A stretch of DNA of 32,198 nt from an uncultured Planctomycetaceae bacterium. GTDB taxonomy: Bacteria; Planctomycetota; Planctomycetia; Planctomycetales; Planctomycetaceae. Each line of letters opens with the position of its first letter. Position 1 is the stretch's first letter. The stretch is taken from contig CAIXQV010000382.1 in assembly GCA_903921605.1 (NCBI GenBank), positions 1-32,198 on the forward strand. Direction: 5' to 3'. The notes under the pieces were generated by a model, which saw only the letters and a program-made list of their open reading frames with translations, was not told the DNA's origin and did no database searches. Shown in pieces: positions 8,426 to 16,394 of the stretch. Made by a program: the position numbers and the translations under genes.

Positions 8426-9655
8426 ATGAACTCTCAGAACCCACGTCCTCAACTGCGTGCCGGCATGGTTGGCATGGGGATGATCTTCGATGAAACCTAT
8501 CGCCCATTCTTTGAATCTGTTCACGCGAAAGGGCTCTATGATCGTCGCTTCGGAGATCTCGATGTCACAATGGTCGCCGTAGCATCGAAGACCGGCCAAA
8601 GAGCAGATCGATATCTTGAACAATCCAAAGGAAAGATCCCGGCCTTCCAAAGCTTCCGTGGCGACGATGCCGTTCAGCAGATGCTGGGCGAGAATTTAAC
8701 TTTTGCCTGTGTCGCAACGCCGGACGATCGACATTTTGAAGCGTCAAAAGCTATTCTCGAGGCAGGCGTTCATCTGCTGGTTGAAAAGCCATCGGTGCTT
8801 ACTCTTCAGGAGATTGATCAGTTAAATGCTATAGCTGAAGAAAAGGGATTGCTTGCCCGCGTCGTGTACCACAAGCTTCTCGACCCTGACCACAAGAAGC
8901 TTCGTACGCTGGTACACGACAACGTCCTCAAGCACGTGAACAACGGCTATTGTTCATTACTGGAACCACGCCAGATTTCTGGCAGTCAGTTTTCTGAATG
9001 GATCACAGGCCGCAATCCCGGAACTTATGTCGCCGTTCATTACATTAAACTTATCGACTTCACATTTGGCGGTCGCCTGAAAACGGTGATGTGTACCGGT
9101 CAACGGGGTCTGGTCGGACCAAAGGATGGGAACACCTGGGACAGTTGCCAATTGCGACTGATCTACGAATATGAATCTGGTCGCGAAGCGGCCTTCGATA
9201 TTCACACGTCATGGGTGACCCCTGACAATTTTCCGGGGTATGTTGAGCAGGAAGTACAGTTCCGTTTCGACAACGGCATATGGAACGGACACTCCCGCAA
9301 GCGTGGAGTTGAACTGACCGTCGAGAATATGACTCCGCTAAAGATGAAGAACACGATCAATAACCATTACAACGGCAGTTTCCTCGAGCCGTGGGGTGAG
9401 CGTTCTCAACGCGGCTACGGAATTGAAGTGATCGACCGTTTTGCGCGTGAAGTTGCCTTTGTTGAACATGGAGGTCCGGCCAACCAGCGATCGCAACGAC
9501 TGGCAGAAATTCGCAAACTGGATTACGCAGATCTCGCGGCCGATCGCCAGGTTGTCGCGGCTGTTCAGGCGATGGAAATGATTCTCGAACAGCAGTCGAA
9601 AGGCAATCCGGATCGCGTGGCTCGCTATGATGGCAGGAATCTGACACTTTCGTAG
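8426..9655 (+). CDS. Gfo/Idh/MocA family oxidoreductase, cytosolic
   Basis: This is a second NAD(P)-dependent Gfo/Idh/MocA enzyme (409 residues), only distantly similar to the exported one at 1766-3076. The Rossmann motif is MVGMGMIFDE near residue 14, the conserved EKP is at 120-122 (LVEKPSVLT), and HKLLDPDHKK follows in the catalytic domain. No signal peptide or Tat motif is present, so it should act in the cytosol. The ATG at 8426 has AGGAA six bases upstream and is preferred over 8369. The gene ends just before a strong terminator (9690-9722). The substrate is unknown; related planctomycete proteins are usually annotated only as oxidoreductases. Confidence 0.9.
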   Translation: MNSQNPRPQLRAGMVGMGMIFDETYRPFFESVHAKGLYDRRFGDLDVTMVAVASKTGQRADRYLEQSKGKIPAFQSFRGDDAVQQMLGENLTFACVATPDDRHFEASKAILEAGVHLLVEKPSVLTLQEIDQLNAIAEEKGLLARVVYHKLLDPDHKKLRTLVHDNVLKHVNNGYCSLLEPRQISGSQFSEWITGRNPGTYVAVHYIKLIDFTFGGRLKTVMCTGQRGLVGPKDGNTWDSCQLRLIYEYESGREAAFDIHTSWVTPDNFPGYVEQEVQFRFDNGIWNGHSRKRGVELTVENMTPLKMKNTINNHYNGSFLEPWGERSQRGYGIEVIDRFAREVAFVEHGGPANQRSQRLAEIRKLDYADLAADRQVVAAVQAMEMILEQQSKGNPDRVARYDGRNLTLS

Positions 9656-9689
9656 CGGTTGAACAAAGTCGACGTTAAACAAAATCAGA

Positions 9690-9722
9690 AGCCCGGCGTT
9701 GTTCCCAACGCCGGGCTTTTTT
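9690..9722 (+). terminator. Rho-independent terminator
   Basis: A perfect 11-bp stem (9690-9700 with 9707-9717, core gcccggcgtt/aacgccgggc) with a 6-base loop runs directly into six T residues. It lies 35 bases after the Gfo/Idh stop and before the transporter start at 9791, so it isolates the two genes and argues against the open frame upstream of 9791 being coding. Confidence 0.95.
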
Positions 9723-9790
9723 GTATTCTGGTGATCAGTCAGCCAACCCCACTCCGGCCGATTGTTCAGACGACGAAAGCAGAATACCTG

Positions 9791-11419
9791 ATGCGAGATG
9801 CAAGCAATGGTCCGCGCGCCCACGACGCGTTGACCAATGAGCAGTCATCTATTGGCCAGCCTACAACAGGCATTCCCGCCTGGGGCACCGCAAATCTCCC
9901 CACGCCAAAACCTCTCGGGCTAAAAAACCTGGCAGGGTTGATTGGACCGGGAATCGTCATGTGTGGCATCCAAATTGGTGGCGGCGAATGGCTGCTGGGA
10001 CCAGACACCACGGCGAAATATGGTGGAGGTTTGATGTGGATCGCTACGATCGCCATCATCACTCAGGCCTTCTATAACATCGAAGCCGGGCGTTACGCTC
10101 TCTACTGCGGTGAACCAGTTTTCACAGGCTTCATGCGAACCGCTCCCGGCCCGGGATTCTGGATGGGCGTCACACTTTTGATGAGCCTGTCATTTTTTAT
10201 TCCCGGCCTTTCGACAAACGCAGCCGTACTGATCGCGACACTTTGGCTGGATCGACCACCAACTCCCGATGATAGCTTTTTGGTCAACACAATTGCCTAT
10301 CTCTGTCTCGGCGGAGTCATCCTGCCAGTCCTGATCGGAGGCAAAGTCTACAACACGTTACAGGTTGTGATGACGATTAAGGTCTTTTCAGTCCTGGGGT
10401 TCTGCCTGTTCCTTGGACTCTGTTTCGTCAGTCCGCAGGGATGGATTGACGTCTTCAGTGGCTTCCTGAAGTTTGGCAACATCCCCACTAAAGATGCTGC
10501 TGGTCATGACACGGTTACCAACGTCTTTGCATCACTCTGGAAAGACGGCACACTGCCTGTTCTGGCCCTGGGCAACATTGCCATGTTGGGAGCCTTCGCC
10601 GGCTACGCGGGTGGTGGCGGACTTAGCAACTCGACATATTCCAATTTTGTGCGAGATAAAGGCTGGGGCATGGGACATGAAGTCGGCGCGATTCCCAGCG
10701 CAGTGGGCGGACGAAATGTGACGCTCAGCCATGTTGGTAAAGTCTTTCCACTCACTGAAGAGAATATGCATCGCTGGCGGGGCTGGTGGAAATACATTCT
10801 GGCCGACCAAATTCTGGTCTGGGTTCCAGGTTGTTTTATGGGGATGGCTCTTCCGGCATTGATGTCGATTCAGTTTTCTCGCCTTTCACCGATGTATGGA
10901 AAAAGCGTGACTTATTCTCAGCCGCTCATCACGGCAGACGGAATCCGACACAGCGAGGCACTGGGAACCTGGGCTCCTTTACTTTGGACAGCGTCGCTGA
11001 TCGTGGGTTTGCTCGTGTTTCTTCCCAGTCAGATGTCTATCGTCGATGACTTTGCCAGACGATGGACCGACATTCTGTGGTCAGGCAGTCGTCGAGTTCA
11101 GAACCGACTTCGCACCAATCAAGTCCACTATTTGTACTACGCAATTCTGGGCGTCTACACCGTCTGGTCATTTATCGTGGCAACGCTGTTCCTGACCGTT
11201 GTGGATTCGCCCAAGGTCATGACCTACATTATCGCCAACGTCAATAACGCAGCACTCGCCATCACCTCATTTCATATCCTCTGGATCAACTGCCGGCTGC
11301 TACCCGAGCCACTGCGTCCGCGCTGGTATCAGCGAGTCGGCATTGCCGCCTGCGGAGTTTTTTACTCCGCATTAGCCATGCTCGTCTTCTGGGCCGAGAT
11401 TCTGCCCAGAATCTGGTGA
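9791..11419 (+). CDS. Nramp-like (APC superfamily) integral membrane transporter
   Basis: The 542-residue protein has about eleven hydrophobic segments after a polar ~45-residue N-terminus. The first segment carries GPGIVMCGIQIGGGEWLLGP, matching the position of Nramp TM1, and GNIAMLGAFAGYAGGGGLSN matches the region of TM6, followed by RDKGWGMG. The Nramp metal-binding residues (Asp-Pro-Gly-Asn in TM1, Met-Pro-His in TM6) are absent and both unwound regions are glycine-rich. The substrate may therefore not be Mn2+ or Fe2+. The start at 9791 lies downstream of the terminator; the open frame back to 9659 runs through it and cannot be the real N-terminus. The ribosome binding site is weak. Confidence 0.8.
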   Translation: MRDASNGPRAHDALTNEQSSIGQPTTGIPAWGTANLPTPKPLGLKNLAGLIGPGIVMCGIQIGGGEWLLGPDTTAKYGGGLMWIATIAIITQAFYNIEAGRYALYCGEPVFTGFMRTAPGPGFWMGVTLLMSLSFFIPGLSTNAAVLIATLWLDRPPTPDDSFLVNTIAYLCLGGVILPVLIGGKVYNTLQVVMTIKVFSVLGFCLFLGLCFVSPQGWIDVFSGFLKFGNIPTKDAAGHDTVTNVFASLWKDGTLPVLALGNIAMLGAFAGYAGGGGLSNSTYSNFVRDKGWGMGHEVGAIPSAVGGRNVTLSHVGKVFPLTEENMHRWRGWWKYILADQILVWVPGCFMGMALPALMSIQFSRLSPMYGKSVTYSQPLITADGIRHSEALGTWAPLLWTASLIVGLLVFLPSQMSIVDDFARRWTDILWSGSRRVQNRLRTNQVHYLYYAILGVYTVWSFIVATLFLTVVDSPKVMTYIIANVNNAALAITSFHILWINCRLLPEPLRPRWYQRVGIAACGVFYSALAMLVFWAEILPRIW

Positions 11420-11528
11420 TCACTACCTCTCCCCAAAGACACGGCTGATACTCGTCACTGCTTATCTACGATGCTACACTGCCAGCATCTTCGCGACGTC
11501 AAAAGTCGCGGAACCGTCGTACTGTGGT

Positions 11529-11617
11529 AACGCTTGATTTTTTTGGCGGGCAGGGTGCTCATTCCTGCTCTTCGACACACTTTTGGACAAGAATGTCCTA
11601 ACGACATTGCAAGCGTT
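11529..11617 (+). promoter_or_regulatory. Candidate structured leader RNA upstream of metX
   Basis: Three helices nest as a three-way junction. P1 is 11529-11536 (aacgcttg) with 11610-11617 (caagcgtt), a perfect 8 bp. P2 is 11548-11554 with 11564-11570 (7 bp including one G-U, 9-base loop). P3 is 11585-11589 (ggaca) with 11594-11598 (tgtcc), 4-base loop. The metX ATG follows 49 bases later. A further 6-bp hairpin lies just upstream (11492-11497/11505-11510). A methionine gene is a classic riboswitch target, but I do not recognise a SAM-I, SAM-II or SAH consensus. The folding was found by eye and could be chance. Confidence 0.4.
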
Positions 11618-11665
11618 GATATCGTCCTCGTCCCCGCTTAAGACTTCTCAGACTGCAACTTCGGA

Positions 11666-12844
11666 ATGTCAGCTCAAGATACAGATCAGGACAGCTCAAA
11701 CGACCGATCTGACGAAATCGTGCAGACGCAGTATGTGGATCTCTTCCAGCCGCCGCATCTGCTGACGTTCGCCAGCGGTGAAACATTGGGGCCGGTAAGA
11801 GTCGCGTACGAGACCTATGGCGTTCTCAACAAAGATGCCTCGAACGCCATCTTCATCTGCCATGCTCTGACCGGTGATGCTCATGCGGCCGGAGTTCATT
11901 CCACATCTGACCGGAAACCGGGCTGGTGGGACGGCTTTATCGGTCCAGGCAAAGGCATTGATACCAATAAGTACTACGTCATCTGCGCGAATGTTCTGGG
12001 CGGGTGCCAGGGAACGACGGGCCCGGGATGCGTGAACCCTGTCACGGGAACTCGCTTCTGCCTCAACTTTCCATTCCTGACAGTCAGAGACGTAGTGACG
12101 GTTCACTCTGAACTTGCCCGCCATCTTGGAATCAAACAGCTTCTGGCGGTCGTTGGAGGAAGCCTTGGAGGTATGCAGGTTCTGGAATGGGCTATTCTAT
12201 TTCCTGATCAACTGAAGGCGGCCGTTGTCCTGGCATCAGCACCGAAGCTGTCGGCACAGGGAATCGCCTTCAACGCTGTTGGCCGTCGAGCGATCTATGC
12301 CGATCCGGGTTTTGCGAATGGAGATTACTACGACTCCGAAGGTCCACGTTACGGTCTCGCACTGGCTCGCATGGTGGCTCATATTACCTATCTGTCTGAG
12401 GACTCCATCGAGCTGAAGTTTGGCCGACGACTTCAGGACAGCGATCGCTTCGCCTACAGCATGCAGAAAGAAACTGAGTTTCAGATCGAAAGCTACCTGC
12501 ATTATCAGGGAAAACGATTTGTGCAGCGATTCGATGCGAACAGCTATCTGTATCTGACTCGCATGATGGACTACTTTGACCTGTCCGAAGGGTTTCCTTC
12601 TCTGGAAGCGGCTCTCGCTCAGACAAAAGCTCGGTTCCTTGTTGCCTCTTACGATACGGACTGGCTGTTTCCGACAAGTCAGAGCCGAGAGCTCGTGTCT
12701 GCTCTGCTGCATGTCCGGCGTCATGTGTCATTTATTGAGCTGCGATGTCCGTTTGGACATGATTCATTCTTAATCGATATTGATCCTCTGGCGGCTTTAG
12801 TGTCTCCATTTCTTGAACGAACATTTGAATCCACCAGTCCTTAG
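11666..12844 (+). CDS. metX: Homoserine O-acetyltransferase MetX
   Basis: The 392-residue alpha/beta-hydrolase-fold enzyme acylates L-homoserine from acetyl-CoA (or succinyl-CoA in some members) in methionine synthesis. The nucleophile elbow GGSLGGMQ places Ser 166, the acid is Asp 332 in YDTDWLFP, and the base is His 365 in FGHDSFL. Family blocks ICHALTGDAHA, GWWDGFIGPGKGIDT and CANVLGGCQGTTGP are intact. The length is normal for the family. The ATG at 11666 has only a weak ribosome binding site. MetW follows 29 bases downstream, the well-known metXW arrangement. Acetyl and succinyl specificity cannot be decided with certainty from the motifs alone. Confidence 0.97.
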   Translation: MSAQDTDQDSSNDRSDEIVQTQYVDLFQPPHLLTFASGETLGPVRVAYETYGVLNKDASNAIFICHALTGDAHAAGVHSTSDRKPGWWDGFIGPGKGIDTNKYYVICANVLGGCQGTTGPGCVNPVTGTRFCLNFPFLTVRDVVTVHSELARHLGIKQLLAVVGGSLGGMQVLEWAILFPDQLKAAVVLASAPKLSAQGIAFNAVGRRAIYADPGFANGDYYDSEGPRYGLALARMVAHITYLSEDSIELKFGRRLQDSDRFAYSMQKETEFQIESYLHYQGKRFVQRFDANSYLYLTRMMDYFDLSEGFPSLEAALAQTKARFLVASYDTDWLFPTSQSRELVSALLHVRRHVSFIELRCPFGHDSFLIDIDPLAALVSPFLERTFESTSP

Positions 12845-12873
12845 CAGATCTTTCGGATCGTGACTTCTTCGCA

Positions 12874-13512
12874 ATGCCAACTTCCAATCGTTACCAGATG
12901 CCAGACCCATCGATTCAGCTCACCGATGAGCTGATCATGCACCATATTGATCGCAATAGCCGAGTGATAGATCTTGGATGCGGGGATGGTCGTCTGATGC
13001 AGCGACTTCATGACGAAATGGGCTGCGAGGTCATGGGGGTGGAGGTCGAACAATCCAACATCGTTGCCATTATCCAGCGTGGACTTCCGGCAATTGCCGC
13101 TGACCTGAATGAAGGTCTCGTCGACATACCGAACGATAGTTTTGACTTCGCAGTTCTCAGTCAAACTTTGCAACAGGTACGAAACCCTAAACGTCTGCTG
13201 CTGGAGATGCTGCGAGTTGCTCGCAGAGCCCTTGTCGTCGTACCCAATTTCGGACATTGGCGTGTTCGTATGGAAGTCCTGCGACGCGGCAGAACGCCCA
13301 TCACTCAGGCGCTGCCCTACGAATGGTACGAGACGCCAAACGTCCACTTTATGTCGATGCGTGACTTTCGCGATCTGATGGACGGCATTGGATTGCGGAT
13401 AGTTAAAGAAAGTCCGATCATCAAGGGTCGCTCCGTCGATCAGCTTTGGGGTTCCAATCTGCGAGCTGACAGTGCATTTTATTTGCTGGAGAGAGATCCG
13501 AGCAAAGGGTAA
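12874..13512 (+). CDS. metW: Methionine biosynthesis protein MetW
   Basis: The 212-residue protein has a class I SAM-methyltransferase-like fold with motif I VIDLGCGDGR at 31-40, then GCEVMGVEVE, NDSFDFAVLSQTLQQVRNP, and the MetW-specific PNFGHWRVRMEV, PYEWYETPNVH and MSMRDFRDL. MetW partners MetX and increases homoserine acyltransferase activity in the bacteria where this has been tested. Adjacency to metX with a 29-base gap supports one operon. An internal ATG at 12898 is a less likely start because residues before it are family-like. Confidence 0.95.
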   Translation: MPTSNRYQMPDPSIQLTDELIMHHIDRNSRVIDLGCGDGRLMQRLHDEMGCEVMGVEVEQSNIVAIIQRGLPAIAADLNEGLVDIPNDSFDFAVLSQTLQQVRNPKRLLLEMLRVARRALVVVPNFGHWRVRMEVLRRGRTPITQALPYEWYETPNVHFMSMRDFRDLMDGIGLRIVKESPIIKGRSVDQLWGSNLRADSAFYLLERDPSKG

Positions 13513-13578
13513 CAACCGGCCAGATCACCACTCACCCCGAGTTTAACATCCTTACCCCTCACGTTACCCCTAATCAAA

Positions 13579-13599
13579 CATCGGCAGATTTCGCCGATG
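13579..13599. other. Hairpin downstream of metW
   Basis: Arms 13579-13585 (catcggc) and 13593-13599 (gccgatg) pair perfectly over 7 bp with a 7-base loop, 66 bases after metW. No T tract follows on either strand, so it is not a standard terminator; it may be a 3'-end stem. The rest of 13513-13799 shows nothing else recognisable. Confidence 0.3.
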
Positions 13600-13799
13600 C
13601 GAGGCTCAGACGGTCGAAAAAGTGCGGTGATTCCAAATATTTTGTCGTTCGGCTGGCCATATGTGGCATTCTGACTGAGACCTCGTATTGACCCCAAAAA
13701 CCGCCCGTCGGATACTCCCCGATGGCATTTTCAATGGGCGCACTCCTGCGCAGAGTCTGCTCAGGAGCCCAATTGGTTTGCCTGGGAAACAAATTGCTC

Positions 13800-14981
13800 A
13801 TGGATGGGCGCTGCACATTTCTTTCGATGTTTCTCTCCGGGCTGATGCAGGGACTCTGCATCGCTCAGGATGGCGGCACAGGACTGCGCGCGACGCCGAA
13901 TGATAATTCCTCCGGCATATTAGTTCTGGCCGACGGCAAAGTCATGAATGGACGGTTCCTCCCGAGACCCGACGGATATGAGGTCGAAGTGCAGGGCGGA
14001 CGCATGTTTATCGAATCGGAACGAGTGCGATTCATCGCTAAGGATCTCGACGACGCTCATCAAAGAATGCGATCCTCGTTCTCCGAACTAACACCCCAAA
14101 GTCATATGGAACTGGCACGCTGGTGCCTGACCAACAAACGCACAGATCTGGCTCGCCGAGAAGTGCTCGACGCTCTCCACAAAGATCCGAATCGAGTTGA
14201 TGCGCAACGGCTTCTCCAAAGTCTGGTACAGCAGAACGAAGGGACATCGAAAGCTCCAGGTGGAAGTGGCCTCACTGAGTTCCCTTCGCTGGCGAGGCCA
14301 TCTGGTCCTGCCCCGGAAGCACGTTCTCTGGCAGGATTGTCTCGTTCCGTCGCACAGGATTTCACTCGTCACGTTCAGCCAATCTTAATGAACAAGTGCG
14401 CCAACGCAGGTTGCCATGGAGTCCGATCCATTTCGTCGTTTCAGCTGACACCCCCTCATCGCGGAACGAGTGTGTCGATCGCCGAGAGAAACCTCGCATC
14501 CGTCATGAAACAAATTGATCTGACTCGACCATCGTCCAGCCCGCTGTTGACGACACTGGAGGGCAATCATGCAGATTCGACGACGCCAATTTTTCGTGGG
14601 CGCAGTGGTGCAGTCCAGATGAAAACTCTTCGAGATTGGGTCGGAGCGGTCTCCAATGACATCGCTCCCGAGTTAAACGAAGAGGTACGTGAGCGACAGG
14701 AGCAGATCCAGCTTGCGTCAATGTCAAAGACTCAGGAACCTGAATCCGACTCTGCAACTGATGAGAGCACGATGGCACCTCACGGGCGAGTGCTGACCAC
14801 GACAGAAACGGATGTTCGATTTCTCCAGAAAGCTTCCCGCGCAAATGCTCGTGATGCTTTCGACCCTTCAAAATTCAATCAACAGTTTCAGAAGTCCAAA
14901 AGAACTGAAAACTCTGACCAGACACTGAAAGACATACAAACGACACCCAGCGAAACCAATGAAGGTCTAAGCCGGGATTGA
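13800..14981 (+). CDS. Exported cytochrome-like protein with one Cx4CH motif
   Basis: The product (393 residues from 13800) has an N-terminal signal-like stretch ending at IAQDGG, a region resembling planctomycete SHOCT/TPR-like secreted proteins (residues ~40-145, with LARWCLTNKRTDLARREVLD), and then DFTRHVQPILMNKCANAGCH, which resembles the planctomycete cytochrome domain beginning HVQPIL. The heme-type motif is Cx4CH (Cys 200, Cys 205, His 206 from this start), not CxxCH. The C-terminal third is charged and low in complexity. The start is uncertain: ATG 13800 has a GGGAAA upstream; an in-frame TTG at 13773 has a strong AGGAG five bases upstream; ATG 13722 has none. Whether heme is attached is not known. 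Confidence 0.8.
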   Translation: MDGRCTFLSMFLSGLMQGLCIAQDGGTGLRATPNDNSSGILVLADGKVMNGRFLPRPDGYEVEVQGGRMFIESERVRFIAKDLDDAHQRMRSSFSELTPQSHMELARWCLTNKRTDLARREVLDALHKDPNRVDAQRLLQSLVQQNEGTSKAPGGSGLTEFPSLARPSGPAPEARSLAGLSRSVAQDFTRHVQPILMNKCANAGCHGVRSISSFQLTPPHRGTSVSIAERNLASVMKQIDLTRPSSSPLLTTLEGNHADSTTPIFRGRSGAVQMKTLRDWVGAVSNDIAPELNEEVRERQEQIQLASMSKTQEPESDSATDESTMAPHGRVLTTTETDVRFLQKASRANARDAFDPSKFNQQFQKSKRTENSDQTLKDIQTTPSETNEGLSRD

Positions 14982-15152
14982 GCACTTTCAGGGGTACAGC
15001 CCCGATTCGTGGAGCGAATGCTGAGTTCCACGGTTCAACAGGTCATGTCCGTGATTGATCGGTGATTCGAAAACTTTGCAATTCAATTTCAAATTCTGCG
15101 ACACCACCAGACCCTCAGTTTCCCCAGAGAGTCATTGGCGGAGGATCCTGCG

Positions 15153-16295
15153 ATGATGAAGAAACCTATCCTGCTGACTTTGGCCTGTGGCCTGTTGTTC
15201 TCCACGGGCTGCGCCGCAAAGAATCGCTGGTTCTCGCGAAAAGACTATTCGGAAATTCAGGATCCGTTCATGGAAACTGAAGCGGTTGCGTCAAACGATG
15301 AATCGCCAGCGTCAGAAGGATCCCGGGACAGCGCGGGGCGCGCCAAAATGGGCGGGACGGCAAGTTCCACTGGTTCTGTCGCCAAATCTGAGTTGTCACC
15401 GGGCTCACCACCAAAGTCGGTTCTTCAAACCGGAGCTTCCGAAGACGGGGTTGCCAGAGTGGGCCGTATTGCCAACGCTTCCTATCCGGAGAAAACTGCA
15501 GTAGCCGGATCACCCACACAACCCGGTGGGACCACAACAAATCCCGCTGTGCGTTCCTACCAGGGACCAGCGTTGTCTGATTTCCTCAGCCGCAAACAAA
15601 CGGAGTCGGTGACTGCTGCAGCCGACAAAGCCAATGCGGTCACTCGAACAGCGTCAGAAGTTGCAAAGAATCCGGCAAGTGCCATTTCTCCGGCCGCCAG
15701 AGCTGCTGCGATTCCAGACCTGAGTGAAGAGGCGGCGGGGTTCGATAACTTTCTTCAGAAGGGTACTGACTCTGTCACCTCAAGGGCGAAGCAAGCTGCG
15801 AGCAAGGTTCAGGAGACAGAACAATCAGCCGAAGATTTCAACTCCTGGGCTTCTCAGGAAAAGCAGAAGTGGACTCAGGAAGGCAGCAACGCCGCAGCCG
15901 CAGTTTCAACGGCACCAGCAGCGGCAAAGAAACGGGTAGAATCAACGTCGGGGCAAATTCGCAAGGCGGCTGATGACGTCGTGACAGAGTTCGAAACGCC
16001 TGAATTCGACGAAGCAGCTACGGCTCGACCACTTCTCAAACGATACTCTCCAGCTCCTGCAACTTCGGAAGAAGAAGAAGCGGAATTCGAGTTTGAGCAA
16101 GCTCCTTCCAAGCGAAGCAGCGGAGCATCAAACCCGTTCGCGAACCCCTTCGACGATGAGGAAGTCAAAGCGACTCCACCCAAGAAACGCACGACAACGC
16201 AGTCTTCAACGTCTGGCAAAGAATCTTCGAAGTCACTGGATTCCTCATTCCAGATGGACAGCGGCTGGAAGCCATCGCATCTGACGAACGAATAG
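15153..16295 (+). CDS. Probable lipoprotein, low complexity, function unknown
   Basis: A 380-residue protein begins MMKKPILLTLACGLLFSTGC, a lipoprotein signal with the lipid-attached Cys at residue 20 (the -3 residue is Ser, so the lipobox is imperfect). The rest is rich in Ala, Ser, Glu and Lys with long predicted helices around 160-270 (KQAASKVQETEQSAEDFNSW, SGQIRKAADDV) and an acidic EEEEAEFEFE stretch. I recognise no enzymatic domain. The start at 15153 has a CGGAGGA at 15139-15145, seven bases upstream, and the signal peptide begins exactly there; an earlier TTG start at 15135 is rejected. Envelope-anchored structural or adaptor roles are possible, without direct evidence. Confidence 0.82.
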   Translation: MMKKPILLTLACGLLFSTGCAAKNRWFSRKDYSEIQDPFMETEAVASNDESPASEGSRDSAGRAKMGGTASSTGSVAKSELSPGSPPKSVLQTGASEDGVARVGRIANASYPEKTAVAGSPTQPGGTTTNPAVRSYQGPALSDFLSRKQTESVTAAADKANAVTRTASEVAKNPASAISPAARAAAIPDLSEEAAGFDNFLQKGTDSVTSRAKQAASKVQETEQSAEDFNSWASQEKQKWTQEGSNAAAAVSTAPAAAKKRVESTSGQIRKAADDVVTEFETPEFDEAATARPLLKRYSPAPATSEEEEAEFEFEQAPSKRSSGASNPFANPFDDEEVKATPPKKRTTTQSSTSGKESSKSLDSSFQMDSGWKPSHLTNE

Positions 16296-16394
16296 TGCCG
16301 TTGAGACTCCGCCCCAATTGCTTCTGGCTTGTCGCGAGATTAGAACAACGCCCGCAAAACATCGGTCTACCCTGAGTTTTCGGAGTTCTTCGCG

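Noticed and set aside
9659..9790. Upstream extension of the Nramp-like ORF
   Set aside because: It runs through the strong terminator at 9690-9722, so it is not transcribed with the gene.
11537..11543. Run of seven T residues upstream of metX as a terminator
   Set aside because: No stable stem sits directly 5' of the run; the nearby helices place it inside the proposed three-way junction.
13651..13680. Two TGGC-containing stretches resembling a sigma-54 promoter before the cytochrome-like gene
   Set aside because: The GG-to-GC spacing is 9 bases in one and the -12 GC is missing in the other.
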